Source of the DNA: JAGQRJ01 sp041402045
GTDB taxonomy: Bacteria > Planctomycetota > J058
Direction of reading: 5' to 3'
Length of the DNA: 64,000 nucleotides
Assembly (NCBI GenBank): GCA_041402045.1
Contig: JAWKSZ010000020.1
Coordinates: 47,837 to 111,836, forward strand
Part shown: positions 9,147 to 18,258 of the stretch, piece after piece
Layout of the letters: each line of letters opens with the position of its first letter
Position numbering within the stretch: position 1 is the first letter of the stretch
Position numbers and translations under genes: made by a program
The notes under the pieces: model-generated
Database searches by the model: none
Seen by the model: the letters and a program-made list of their open reading frames with translations, nothing else
What the model was told of the DNA's origin: nothing

Positions 9147-9302
9147 TGGGTGGCCTTACGGGTGGACGGGAACGGGGCCAGATACAACAGCCGGAGCCGG
9201 AGCAATGGCTCGGGCAGCCGTCCCTCCCGCTGCAGTTGTAGCCGCCTGGGGAGCCCGATCTGCGGAGAAACTGCGCAGCGCTCGATCGGCAGGGGGTCGG
9301 AG

Positions 9303-10768
9303 TCAGCCAAGCCGCGAGCTGGCGCCCGCGCGAGCCGCTTCGCCGGGTCGACTGATCCGGCCTGAGGCCTGGGGCAGGACGTCGGTCCGCGGCAGGCTCG
9401 CAGCGCGCGCGGGCGAGCTCCTCGACGGGCAAGCGGGTTGCGTTGGAGGTCGAGCCGCGCGAGCCCGTGGAGCGAGGCGCGAGGTCGGCAGGAGGCGCTC
9501 CAGCCGGTTCCCCGCTGAGGTTCAGCTCGCGGATTTCTACGCGCCCGAGCCAGGTCGGGACAAGCAGCCGGTTGTCGGCGAGGTCCAGACGCTCGAGGGC
9601 CGGGCACTCGCCGAGGCTGGGCGGGAGCGCCTCCAACGCGTTGTTCCTCAGCTGCGCGGCGTCAGGGACGGCAGGTGGCCGAGGGCGGCAGGCAGCACCT
9701 CGAGCGTTGTTGAACACGTTCAGCTCGCGCAGCGCCGCACGCGCCGAGGGCCCTGGCAGGTCCCGGAGCTGGTTCCCCCACAGCAGGGCCCTCGAGCTGG
9801 GTGAGGTCCGCGATCGACTCCGGAGCGCGTCCAACCTGCGCGCCGAGCTCGAGGGTCTTGACGGCCTGCGCTTCGTTCAGCTCGTCCAGGTCGGCGTAGT
9901 CCCCGATCCGGTAGCTCAGCACGTTGAGCTCGGGAGCCGCGGGTGCTCGTGGTGGACGCGGGCGACCCGCAGCAGCGCGCGTCGCGCCCCAGGGCGGCGT
10001 AAGGCCTCCTCCAGGAGCGCGAAGCCGAGCCTCGGTGGACGCTACAGGCAGTCCGACGAGGAGCGCCGTCCCCGGGGCGCCTTCGCGGCCAGGAGGAGGC
10101 GCGCCTCCTCGGCCAGCGCCCGCGCGCGTCCGGGGTCGCGGACGCGCGCGGGCGCCCCCGCCGGACGGGCGATACGCCTCCGCGGGAACCACGATCCCCA
10201 TGCGCTCCGGAGTCTCGGCGACGACCTCGCGCGCGCAGGGTTCGGGCTCGCGGAAGTCCCAGGCGCGGAGCGCGGACACCAAGGCGTCGAGGCGCTCCAG
10301 GCTGGCGCGGTAGTCGTCGGCGTAGTCCGGGTCCTGCCGCAGGTCGTGCTCGATCCCCTCCCGCAGCCCGTCGGCGTGGTCCAGGAGCGCGCCGGGGAGG
10401 GTCTGACTGGGCTGGAACAGCTCGAAGGCGTCGTTGGCGTAGTACCCGGCGACGACCGGGGGCAGGCGCGCCGGGTCGTCGAACCAGTAGCCCCAGTGCA
10501 GCCCGTCGACGTCCCCCACCGCCGCGGTGAACAGCTCGGGCAGGTCGAGCTGGTAGCGCCAGTGCAGGAGGCCCGGGTAGCGCAGCTCGACGTCGTCGAA
10601 GCGTCCGGCGAGCACGTCGAAGGGGCCCACGAGGGTCACACCGAGCTCGCTCAGCGCCTGGGCGGGGGCGTCCGGGCGGTGCGCCTGGGCGAAGGCCCAG
10701 GTCTCGAACAGATCCTCGGGGAAGTCCACTCCGTAGATCGCGCGGAGCTGCGCGCGGCGGTCGGTCAC
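9303..10768 (-). pseudogene. HPF1-like (DUF2228) domain fused to leucine-rich repeats, frameshifted
   Basis: From GTG 10768 an intact frame of about 195 codons matches the HPF1 / ADP-ribosylation family (PF10228). Visible motifs are LFETWAFAQAHRP, LGVTLVGPFDVLAGRF, LLHWRYQLDLPELFT, GLHWGYWFDD and MGIVVPAEAYRP, in the same order as in eukaryotic HPF1. After about 10180 the frame shifts repeatedly, but coding pieces continue: ARALAEEARLLLAAKAP, LLEEALRRPGARRALLRVA, then LRR units such as LLWGNQLRDLPG, LRELNVFNN, ALERLDLADNRL and IRELNLSG, ending near the stop at 9303. HPF1 in eukaryotes completes the PARP active site. Whether a PARP partner exists in this genome cannot be seen. The frame breaks may be assembly errors. 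Confidence 0.6.
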
Positions 10769-10806
10769 GTCAGGCCTCTGGCCCGACGCTACCACCTGGG
10801 CGCGGA

Positions 10807-12069
10807 TCAGCCGTCGGTGGGGTCCGGGAGCAGCGGCGCGCCGCCCGCGCGCTGGCTCACGCCCAGGGCCACGATCGCGAACGCGCCGGCGGCCGCGACC
10901 GGCGCGCCCAGCCAGAACGGGACCCAGGGCAGCTCGAAGTCCACGGTGAGGTCGACCCACAGGCTCGGCCCCAGGTAGTCGTGCGCGTAGACCAGGAGGC
11001 ACACGGCGCCCAGGGTCGGCGCGGCGGTCACGACGGCGATCGAGCCCCAGCGGTGGGCGCAGGTCGGCAGCTCCCGCGGCACCCGGCGCGCGAGGACGAG
11101 CAGCGCCAGGTAGCCCAGGCCGAAGCCCAGGAGCTCGCGCCAGAACACGCGGGGGAGCACGTCGAGGGTCGAGCGCTCGGCGTTCCACGCGGTGACGGGG
11201 GAGAGCTCGGCCGCGTCCCGCGCCGTGCGGCGCACCTCGGGGTCGGGGTCCTCGTGCGCCAGGCGCAGGAGCTGGGGCAGGCGCTCGATCGCGCGGTCGT
11301 CGGTGTAGAGCAAGTTCAGCGCCGCGGCGCGCACCTCGGGGTTGGGGTCGTCGAACGCGACCAGCGCGCGCGCGCGGTAGGGCTCGACGCGCTCTCCGGG
11401 CAGGCACTGCAGCTCCTGCAGCGCCAGGGTGCGCAGGGACGGGTCGGAGTCGTCCAGCGCGCGAGGCAGCGCCTCGGGGTCGCAGCGCCAGAGGGCCAGG
11501 AACGCCTGCCTGCGGACCCAGGGGTCGGGGTGCAGCCACAGGCGCCGCAGGCGGGGGACCGCCGCGCGGAGCTCGGGGAGCTGGGACAGCGCGCGCGGCG
11601 GTGACCCCTCCTCGCTGGGCCAGCCGCACAGCGCGCTCAAGGCTGGGCCCTGGAGCGCCGGATCGTCCAGCGCCCGGGTCAGGGCGGGGATCGCCGCGAC
11701 GGGGGGCGGCGTGCGGATCCCCTCCAGCGCCGCGGCCGCGTAGTGTTCGCCGCGCTCCAGGCTCGCGATTAGCGCAGGGACCGCGGGGGTGCCCACCTCG
11801 CGCAGGGCGAGGACGGCGCCCCAGGCGACGCGATAGTCCGGGTCGCGGAGGGTCTCGACCAGGGCGGGGAGCACGCGAGGGTCACTGTCCACGTAGAACG
11901 GCAACGTCGCGGCTGCGCGCGCGCGGTCCTCGTGCGGGCGCCCGGCGTCGCCGAGCGCGCTCAGGGCCGACTCCAGCTCCGCGTCGGGGGTGTCCCCGAG
12001 CCAGTCCTGCGCCGGCGCGACGGATACCACGATCCACGCGAGGGCCACGCTCCAGCGGGCGTGCTGCAC
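10807..12069 (-). CDS. Exported HEAT-repeat protein with C-terminal membrane segments
   Basis: This 420-residue protein starts at GTG 12069, preceded by AAGGAGG. A signal peptide (WSVALAWIVVSVAPAQ) leads into HEAT/PBS-lyase-like repeats over about residues 30-275, for example DPRVLPALVETLRDPDYRVA, AAIPALTRALDDPALQ and DPNPEVRAAALNLL. The last 140 residues hold about three membrane segments (GFGLGYLALLVLA, VVTAAPTLGAVCLLVYA, GAPVAAAGAFAIVALG). HEAT solenoids are protein-binding scaffolds; here the solenoid would sit outside the cytoplasm. It is intact. No partner is suggested by the flanking genes. Confidence 0.8.
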   Translation of the reverse strand: MQHARWSVALAWIVVSVAPAQDWLGDTPDAELESALSALGDAGRPHEDRARAAATLPFYVDSDPRVLPALVETLRDPDYRVAWGAVLALREVGTPAVPALIASLERGEHYAAAALEGIRTPPPVAAIPALTRALDDPALQGPALSALCGWPSEEGSPPRALSQLPELRAAVPRLRRLWLHPDPWVRRQAFLALWRCDPEALPRALDDSDPSLRTLALQELQCLPGERVEPYRARALVAFDDPNPEVRAAALNLLYTDDRAIERLPQLLRLAHEDPDPEVRRTARDAAELSPVTAWNAERSTLDVLPRVFWRELLGFGLGYLALLVLARRVPRELPTCAHRWGSIAVVTAAPTLGAVCLLVYAHDYLGPSLWVDLTVDFELPWVPFWLGAPVAAAGAFAIVALGVSQRAGGAPLLPDPTDG

Positions 12070-12219
12070 GCGCGCCTCCTTCCACGTCCTTCCGGGAGGC
12101 TCTTGGCGGGCGCGCGCTCGGCGTTAGCCGGCTCCCGCGAATCCGCCAGAATCCTTGTCTCCGCGGCGCCGGTTGGGCATGGTGTGCGTCCGGCGCACGG
12201 GCGCCGACTGGAGACCCAC

Positions 12220-13308
12220 GTGAAGCAGGACGAGCAGGGCGGCCCCCGAATCCTCGTGGTCGGCGCGGGCGGAATCGGCGGCGTGCTGGCCGGGACGCTC
12301 CTCGCCCGCGGGCACCGGGTGGAGGTCCTCTGCCGCGGCGCCGACAGCGCCAACGCCCTCGAGGCCCACGGCTTCCGCCTGCGCGGCGTGGACGTCCCCG
12401 GCGACGTGCGCGCCCCCGAGGCCGTGGTCCGCGGGCTCGAGCAGGCCAGCGGGACCTACGACTACGTGCTCCTGGCGACCCAGCCCCCGGACGTCGAGGC
12501 CGCCGCGCGCTCCACCGCGCACCTGCTCGCCCCCGGCGGGCGCATGGTGTGCCTGCAAAACGGGCTGTGCGAGCTGCGGGTGGCGGACGTGGTCGGCGAA
12601 GAGCGGACCCTCGGGGCCGTGGTCTCCTGGGGCGCCTCGGCCCTCGAGCCCGGCGTGTTCGAGCGCACCTCGTCCGGCGGCTTCAGCCTGGGGACGCTCC
12701 GCGGGCCCCTCGAGCCCGAGGTCGAGCGCCTGGCGGCGATCCTGGCCGACGTGGGGCCGGTCAAGACCACCGAGAACCTGCTCGGCGCGCGCTGGTCCAA
12801 GCTCGCGATCAACTGCGCGATCAGCTCGCTGGGGACCCTCGGCCGCGATCGGCTGGGGGCGCTGCTGCGGCACCGCTTCGTGCGGCGCCTGGCGCTGGAG
12901 GTCATGAGCGAGGTCGTCGCCGTGGCCCAGGCGCAGGACGTCGAGCTCGAGGTCGTCTCGGGCACGCTGAACCTCGAGTGGCTGGCGCTGACCCCCAAGG
13001 AGCGCCGCGTCCGCGGATCCGCCTCGCTCCTGGCGAAGCACACCGTGCTCCTCGCCGTCGGCGCGCGCTACCGCCGCCTGCGCTCCTCCATGCTGCACGC
13101 GATCGAGCGCGGGCGGAGCCGGCGGTCGACTTCCTCAACGGCGAGGTCGTGGCCCGCGCCGGGACGTCCGACCCCGGTCAACGCCGAGCTGCAGGAGGCC
13201 GTGCACCGCATGGCCCGCGGCGAGCTCGAGGGCGGCCTCGACGACCTGCGCGCGCTGTTCGTCCGCACCCGCGAGCAGGTCCGCGAGCTCGCGACCGCCG
13301 GCGCTTGA
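12220..13308 (+). CDS. 2-dehydropantoate 2-reductase-like oxidoreductase (local frame disruption)
   Basis: The family reduces ketopantoate to pantoate with NADPH in pantothenate/CoA synthesis, although many members of this family act on other keto acids. The Rossmann nucleotide motif is VVGAGGIGGVLAGTLLARGH at residues 11-30. CLQNG near residue 111 and NLLGARWSKLAINCAISSLG (catalytic lysine region) are also present. GTG 12220 is chosen because it precedes the Rossmann strand closely. Between about 13115 and 13175 the frame gives a poor sequence (GRSRRSTSSTARSWPAPGR), while a neighbouring frame gives the expected AEPAVDFLNGEVVARAGT. The original frame then resumes at TPVNAELQEAV. Two compensating indels are therefore likely. 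Confidence 0.82.
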   Translation: MKQDEQGGPRILVVGAGGIGGVLAGTLLARGHRVEVLCRGADSANALEAHGFRLRGVDVPGDVRAPEAVVRGLEQASGTYDYVLLATQPPDVEAAARSTAHLLAPGGRMVCLQNGLCELRVADVVGEERTLGAVVSWGASALEPGVFERTSSGGFSLGTLRGPLEPEVERLAAILADVGPVKTTENLLGARWSKLAINCAISSLGTLGRDRLGALLRHRFVRRLALEVMSEVVAVAQAQDVELEVVSGTLNLEWLALTPKERRVRGSASLLAKHTVLLAVGARYRRLRSSMLHAIERGRSRRSTSSTARSWPAPGRPTPVNAELQEAVHRMARGELEGGLDDLRALFVRTREQVRELATAGA

Positions 13309-13360
13309 CACCCCGCCCTGTCGGATCGACCCTCGTGGCCACCCAACCGAGGAGAGGTCC

Positions 13361-13567
13361 ATGCCCTTCGTGCACATCGCCAACGCCGGCCCGCTGAGCG
13401 TCGAGCAGCGCCGCGAGCTCGCGACCCAGGTCACCGAGCTCCTGCACCAGGTCACCGGGAAGCCCCACGCCAGCGTCTATTGCCGAATCGACTCGGTCCC
13501 CCGCGACGAGTTCGCCGTCGGCGGGCAGCTCCTCGCCGACCGCGACGCCGAGCGCGCCAAGGCCTAG
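13361..13567 (+). CDS. 4-oxalocrotonate tautomerase family protein
   Basis: This 68-residue protein begins MPFVHI, placing proline directly after the initiator methionine, where tautomerases use it as the catalytic base. The length and the following pattern (LSVEQRRELATQVTELLHQV) fit the small 4-OT type that works as an oligomer. It begins 53 bases after the ketopantoate reductase-like gene on the same strand, so the two could be co-transcribed. Its stop overlaps the convergent MocR gene by four bases. The substrate is unknown. Confidence 0.8.
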   Translation: MPFVHIANAGPLSVEQRRELATQVTELLHQVTGKPHASVYCRIDSVPRDEFAVGGQLLADRDAERAKA

Positions 13568-14979
13568 CTCGGGAGCAACCCGGTCGCCAGGCGCCCGAGC
13601 TCGGCGACCGCCGCGCCCAGGGCGTCGGACCAGGGGTGCGGGAAGGCCAGGCGCACGTAGTTCCGGAAGCGCCCCTGCGCCGAGAACATGTGCCCGGGCA
13701 CGACGCTGATCCCGGCCTCCAGCGCCGAGGCGTAGAGCGCGGCGCCGTCGACCCCCTCGGGCAACCCCACCCAGAGCACCATGCCGCCCTGGGGGTCGCT
13801 CACGGTCGTGCCGGAAGGGAAGTGCCGGGCGACCGCGTCGCGGCAACGCAGCGCGGTGGTGGCGTAGGACCGGGACGCCCGGCGCACCGCGCGCTCGTAG
13901 GCGCCGTCGCGGAGGAAGGCGCTGAGCGCGAGCTGCAACGGCGTCGCGGTGACGAAGTTGGTCACGAACTTCACGCGGCGCACCGCGTCGGCGAAGCGCC
14001 CCGGGGCGATCCAGCCCACGCGGAACCCGGGGCAGATCGTCTTGGAGAAGGACGAGCAGTGGAGCACCCAGCCGTCCGGGTCGTAGGCCTTGGCGACCGG
14101 CGGACGCTCCAGGCCAAAGCCGAGTTCGCCGTAGACGTCGTCCTCGATCAGCGGGACCTCATGGGTGGCGCACAGGCGCACGAGCTCGCGCAGGCGGGGT
14201 GGCGGGATCACCGCGCCGAGGGGGTTGTGGAACACCGGCGTGCAGAGGACGGCGCGCACCCGGCGCCGCTCCAGGAGCGGGGCCAGGGCGTCGACGTCGA
14301 GCCCGGTCCGCGGGTGGGCCGGGAGCTCGACCACCTTCAGCCCGAGGACCTGGAGCATTTGCAGGAGAATGAAGTGCACGGGGGACTCGACCGCGACCGC
14401 GTCGCCCGGCTGACACGTGGCCCGCAGCGCGAGCTGGACCGCCTCGAAGCAGCCGTGGGTGATCAGCAGGTCCCCGGCGTCCAGGGTGCAGCCCGCCTGG
14501 AGCATGCGCCGCGCGATCTGGGTGCGTAGCTCGATCTCGCCCAGCGGGTTGCCGTAATTCACCGCGCGGGTGGCCTCGCGGCCGAGCCCGCGCAGGCGCC
14601 GCATGAGCCCCGCGGCGGGGAGCAAGGCGTCGGGCGGGTCGGCGTTCCCCAGCGGCACCAGCGCGTCGCTGCGCGCGGCCTCCGCGAGCTGCTGGGCCAC
14701 TTCCCATACCTGGGGCACCCGCGCGCGGGAGGAGGGACGGCTGACCCGCGGCGCGGGGACGCGGTGGCAGCGGCTGGCGCGCACGAAGTAGCCGGACTGC
14801 GGACGGGCCTCGATCAACCCGCGCGCCTCGAGGAGTCGATACGCCGCGGTCACCGTGCTCACGCTGACCCCCTGCTGGCGGCTCATGCGGCGCACCGAGG
14901 TCAGGCGCTCTCCCGCGGGGAGCGTGCCGGCCTGGATCATGCCCTGCACCCGTGCCGCCAGCGCCTCGTAGCGCTTCAC
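13564..14979 (-). CDS. MocR-type regulator: GntR DNA-binding domain fused to PLP aminotransferase domain
   Basis: This 471-residue protein has an N-terminal winged helix of GntR type (RLTSVRRMSRQQGVSVSTVT, residues about 24-43) and a fold-type I aminotransferase domain from about residue 95 onward. PLP-binding features include YGNPLGEIELR, HGCFEAVQLAL, DDVYGEL and the Schiff-base lysine in SSFSKTICPGFRVGW. GTG 14979 is taken as the start: it overlaps the DUF2917 stop by four bases and gives a standard N-terminus, while the open frame further upstream is the shadow of that gene. MocR regulators bind palindromes and respond to PLP or amino compounds. The palindromes at 15288-15340 upstream of the DUF2917 gene are its likely operator. 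Confidence 0.88.
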   Translation of the reverse strand: MKRYEALAARVQGMIQAGTLPAGERLTSVRRMSRQQGVSVSTVTAAYRLLEARGLIEARPQSGYFVRASRCHRVPAPRVSRPSSRARVPQVWEVAQQLAEAARSDALVPLGNADPPDALLPAAGLMRRLRGLGREATRAVNYGNPLGEIELRTQIARRMLQAGCTLDAGDLLITHGCFEAVQLALRATCQPGDAVAVESPVHFILLQMLQVLGLKVVELPAHPRTGLDVDALAPLLERRRVRAVLCTPVFHNPLGAVIPPPRLRELVRLCATHEVPLIEDDVYGELGFGLERPPVAKAYDPDGWVLHCSSFSKTICPGFRVGWIAPGRFADAVRRVKFVTNFVTATPLQLALSAFLRDGAYERAVRRASRSYATTALRCRDAVARHFPSGTTVSDPQGGMVLWVGLPEGVDGAALYASALEAGISVVPGHMFSAQGRFRNYVRLAFPHPWSDALGAAVAELGRLATGLLPS

Positions 14980-15236
14980 GCGGCGACGGGCTGGGGCGCC
15001 CCGCTGCAAGCCGGGCTGCACACGCGGACCTCTGCCGGCGAGAGCGCCTGGAGCACGGTGTGCACGTTGGCCGGGAACACGCGGCGCTGGCCGCGCTCGA
15101 GCACGTAGTCGGCGCCGTCGCCGACCTGGGTGACCCACACCACGCCTTCGACGCAGGTGAGGTCCAGGGAGTCGTGGGCGCGCCAGGACACCAGGGCGCC
15201 GGGGGAGAGGTCGCGAAGCAAGGTCACGTCGGTCAT
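14976..15236 (-). CDS. DUF2917 domain protein
   Basis: This small 86-residue protein starts at ATG 15236 with a strong AGGAGG six bases upstream. It has the DUF2917 pattern: a short beta-rich domain with LDLTCVEGVVWVTQVGDGAD and a C-terminal stretch with two cysteines (VRVCSPACSG). The family has no established biochemical role and often lies beside transcription regulators. Its stop overlaps the start of the MocR gene by four bases, so both are translated from one mRNA. This makes MocR autoregulation through the upstream palindromes likely. Confidence 0.78.
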   Translation of the reverse strand: MTDVTLLRDLSPGALVSWRAHDSLDLTCVEGVVWVTQVGDGADYVLERGQRRVFPANVHTVLQALSPAEVRVCSPACSGAPQPVAA

Positions 15237-15287
15237 GTCAGCCTCCTGACTGCGCCCAGGGTGGCACCCGGGGTGAAGGCGTAACAG

Positions 15288-15340
15288 ATCCAGTATCTGG
15301 ATTTTGAACCGGTACAGTGCAGGTGTGTCAGGCTGTACCG
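15288..15340. promoter_or_regulatory. Paired palindromes upstream of DUF2917-mocR, probable MocR operator
   Basis: Two perfect inverted repeats lie just upstream of the DUF2917-MocR unit. ATCCAG-TAT-CTGGAT occupies 15288-15302. CGGTACAG and CTGTACCG (15310-15317 and 15333-15340) are separated by 15 bases. The local sequence is distinctly less GC-rich than its surroundings, as expected for a promoter. The first gene on the minus strand starts at 15236, so the sites are placed to overlap its promoter. Binding by the encoded MocR protein is inferred from position. Confidence 0.6.
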
Positions 15341-15370
15341 CTCGGAGGAGCACGACACTGTGCCCGTCGC

Positions 15371-16265
15371 CTACGCGTCGGGCCGCGCGGCCTCGATCAG
15401 CTCGCGGGTGAGCACGCGATCGATCGTCTCGCGATAGGGCCGGACCTCGCCGCGGTAGTCGTCGAAGGGCAGCGCCGGCAAACCCGCTCCGCAGGTCGCG
15501 GGGCCTCCTCGTGATTCACGTGGGTGTAGCCGGAGAGCAGGCTCAGCCCCGTGGGGTGGCTCGAGCCGGGCGCGATCCGGGGGTAGTCCTGGAGCAGCGG
15601 GCGCACGGCGTCCACGGCCACGTGGCGGGGCACGTCGATCCCCTCGCCCAGGAGGATCACCTGGTCGGCCACGTCGGGGAGCGCGAGGGGCATGGCGTCG
15701 CCCCACACCGCGCACACCGTGACCCGGTCGGGGCACTCGGGCAGCACGAGGTACATCAGCGTGGGCACGAAGCTGGGCTCGAGGAGGACCTCGAACGAGG
15801 CCTGGAGCTGCTCGCGGCGCAGGTTCCAGTTCCACACCGCCTCGAGCCGCGCCCGCGGCTGGCTGAACAGCGCGTCGGGCGCCTGGTGCGCGAGGATCGC
15901 CTCGTGGGCGAAGGCGTTGCCTGCGTTCCAGCCGCGGAGGAAGCCCTCGGGGCTGTAGGGGCCGGAGCCCATGCCGTCGCCCTGGGGGTCCTCGACCCCC
16001 AGGGCGAAGTGCCCGACGAAGGCCGTCAGCAGCGGCTCGAGCTCGAGCCCGAACACGTGGGGCCGGAAGTAGTTCAGGTTGAAGGCGCAGACCCGGTCGT
16101 CGCCCCGGTCGTCGAGGTCGAAGGAGCCGTAGACCCCGGTGTCGGGGTGGCGGTAGAAGGCTGGTTCTCGCGCACCTCCACGTGGGGCTGCGCGCTGAAG
16201 TAGGCCACGAGCTCGTCGAGGGTGGGCGGCGAGCCAGGGGCACGGAACCAGAGGTCGTAGCTCAT
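15371..16265 (-). CDS. Conserved hypothetical protein beginning MSYDLWF, two frameshifts
   Basis: The gene begins at ATG 16265 (MSYDLWFRAPGSPPTLDELV), shifts frame near 16165, continues through YGSFDLDDRGDDRVCAFNLN and WNAGNAFAHEAILAHQ, and shifts again near 15500. It ends LPFDDYRGEVRPYRETIDRV at the stop at 15371. The joined protein is about 297 residues. It resembles uncharacterised cytoplasmic proteins with the same opening that are common in bacteria with large genomes; no catalytic motif is recognised. All three pieces are collinear and well formed, so the breaks look like single-base assembly errors. Confidence 0.6.
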
Positions 16266-16514
16266 GCGGCGAGGATAGCAGCCCCTCGCGCCCCGGCTTC
16301 CGCGGTCCAGGAGCGAGACTCCCTGGCGGAGCTCGCCCCATGAGCCCGCCTCGACGCGCACCCTCGACGCGCTGCCGGTCCCCCGCCGAGCTCTGGCGTC
16401 GCTCGATCGCCCCCGCGGCGCTGGATCGCCTGCGGACTCGTCTGAGCCAGGGCAGACGCCTTGACGCGGGGGCAGCGCGGCGCTAGCCTTACGCCGTAAG
16501 CCTGGAGGCGCGCC

Positions 16515-17515
16515 ATGGATCACGTCGTGTTCAGCCCCCGCTACGACATGGGGCTCTTGGGGCTCGAGCGCCTGCACCCGTTCGACGCGCGGAAGTACGG
16601 GCGCGCCTGGAAGCTGCTGCGCGGCCAGGTCCCGGCGGAGGCGTGGATCCGGCCGGACCGGCCGGTGTCCACCGACGAGCTGCTCGCGGTGCACACCCTG
16701 GGCTACCTCGAGCGCCTACGGCAGCCGCGAGTGGTGGCGCAGGTGCTGGAGCTGGGGGTCGCCGCGCTGTTGCCGCGCTGGCTGCTCGAGCGCGCGCTGC
16801 TGCGGCCCATGCGCTGGGCGACGCGAGGCACCGTGCTCGCCGTGGCCTGCGCCCTGGAGCGAGGCTTCGCCGTGAACCTGGGCGGCGGCTTCCACCACGC
16901 CAAGCCAGACGGCGGCGAGGGTTCTGCGTCTACGCCGACGTGGCGCTCGCGATCCACAGCGCCCGGGCCGCGGGGCAGCTCTCCCGCGACGCGAGGGTCG
17001 TGCACCTCGACCTCGACGCGCACCTGGGCAACGGGCTCGCCCACTGCTTCCTCGACGATCCCCGGGTGCGGCTGTTCGACGCGTTCAACGCGCAGATCTA
17101 CCCCTCCCACGATCGCGTCGCCTTGGAGCGGGTCGATCACCCGCTGCCCGTCGACGGGCACACCTCGGAGGCCAGCTACCTCGACCGGCTGCGCGACGAG
17201 CTCCCGCGCTTCCTGGACGCCCAGCGTGGCGTCGCGCTCGCGGTCTACAACGCGGGCACCGACGTCTTCGTCGACGACCCGCTGGGCGGGTTGAGCCTCT
17301 CCGCCGCGGCGATCGCCGAGCGCGACGCGTGGGTCGTGGGCGAGCTGCGGCGGCGAGGGATCCCAACCGCGGTCGTGCCCAGCGGAGGCTACACCCGGGA
17401 GAGTCACCGCCTGATCGCGCGCTCGGTGGCGGGCTGGCTGGGGAGGCCTCAGGCGGGGGAGGGCAGCGCGTCGGGCACGTCGATCTTGCGCCAGACCGCC
17501 TCGGCCAAGGAGTAG
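16515..17515 (+). CDS. Class IV (HDAC11-like) histone deacetylase family protein, one frameshift
   Basis: The gene starts at ATG 16515 and carries one frame break near 16921, where a base appears missing in GGCGAGGG. Joined, it is about 333 residues and follows the HDAC11 pattern closely: NLGGGFHHAKPDGGEG then FCVYADVALAI, the zinc-binding VVHLDLDAHLGNG, VYNAGTDVF with the second zinc aspartate, and the catalytic-tyrosine loop PSGGY. The family removes acetyl or longer acyl groups from lysine side chains; bacterial members act on non-histone substrates or small acyl compounds. All zinc and catalytic residues are present. The 3' end overlaps the convergent DUF1206 gene. Confidence 0.8.
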
Positions 17516-18258
17516 GCCGCGAAGGTCACGAGGCCCAGGCCCATGGCGATCAGCAGCGCGCCGCCGGCGGGGAGGTCGCGCACGAAGCGCATGGCCCCCG
17601 CCAACCCCGGATCGCCGGCCTCGGCGCCGCCGGCCTGGGACACGGCCCGGTAGCCGAACAAGAGCGCCACGATCAGGACCACTACGCCTCGGGCGAGGAG
17701 TCCGGCGACCGAGATCGGATCCACGACCTTCATGACCTCCGGGCCCGCGCGGAGGTGGTCGCGGTATTTGCGCTGGTAGGCCTTCCAGCCGTGGGCGATC
17801 GTCACCCCGAGGAACACGGCGCAGAGCAGGAACGCCGCCGGGGTCGACCCGATCCAGCCGGCGAGGGTTCCGTGCACGCTCCCGCCGTCGCCGCGGTCGC
17901 CCGCGTTGAACAGCAGGCTGCCCGCGTAGAGCGCCAGCGCGCTGTAGGTCACCCCGCTCGCGAGCAGGCCGCCGCGGACCGAGAGCCCCTTGAGCGAGGT
18001 CCCGTGGTCGTCGGCGTCGCCCAGGCTCTGCACGAAGCGCCACCCGGCGTAGCACACGAAGCCCAGCGCGATCGCGCCCAGGAGCACCGACCCGAAGGGC
18101 CGGTCGAGCAGCGCGCGCAGCGCGCCCTTCTTGCCGGTCGCGTCGCCGCCCACGAGCCCGACGTAGACCGCGATCCCGCCGCAGAGCACGTAGACCACCC
18201 CGCGGGCGCCATAGCCCACACGCGCGGCGGTGACGAGCCAGGTGGACGGGCGGGTCAT
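17449..18258 (-). CDS. DUF1206 family integral membrane protein
   Basis: This 269-residue protein has six predicted membrane segments arranged as three repeats of a two-helix unit, the hallmark of DUF1206. Examples are VGYGARGVVYVLCGGIAVYV, YSALALYAGSLLF and LARGVVVLIVALLFGYRAV. Function is unknown. It is the last gene of a five-gene unit: ATG 18258 overlaps the stop of the PAP2 gene by four bases. The far end overlaps the tail of the convergent HDAC-like gene by 67 bases. Confidence 0.85.
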   Translation of the reverse strand: MTRPSTWLVTAARVGYGARGVVYVLCGGIAVYVGLVGGDATGKKGALRALLDRPFGSVLLGAIALGFVCYAGWRFVQSLGDADDHGTSLKGLSVRGGLLASGVTYSALALYAGSLLFNAGDRGDGGSVHGTLAGWIGSTPAAFLLCAVFLGVTIAHGWKAYQRKYRDHLRAGPEVMKVVDPISVAGLLARGVVVLIVALLFGYRAVSQAGGAEAGDPGLAGAMRFVRDLPAGGALLIAMGLGLVTFAAYSLAEAVWRKIDVPDALPSPA

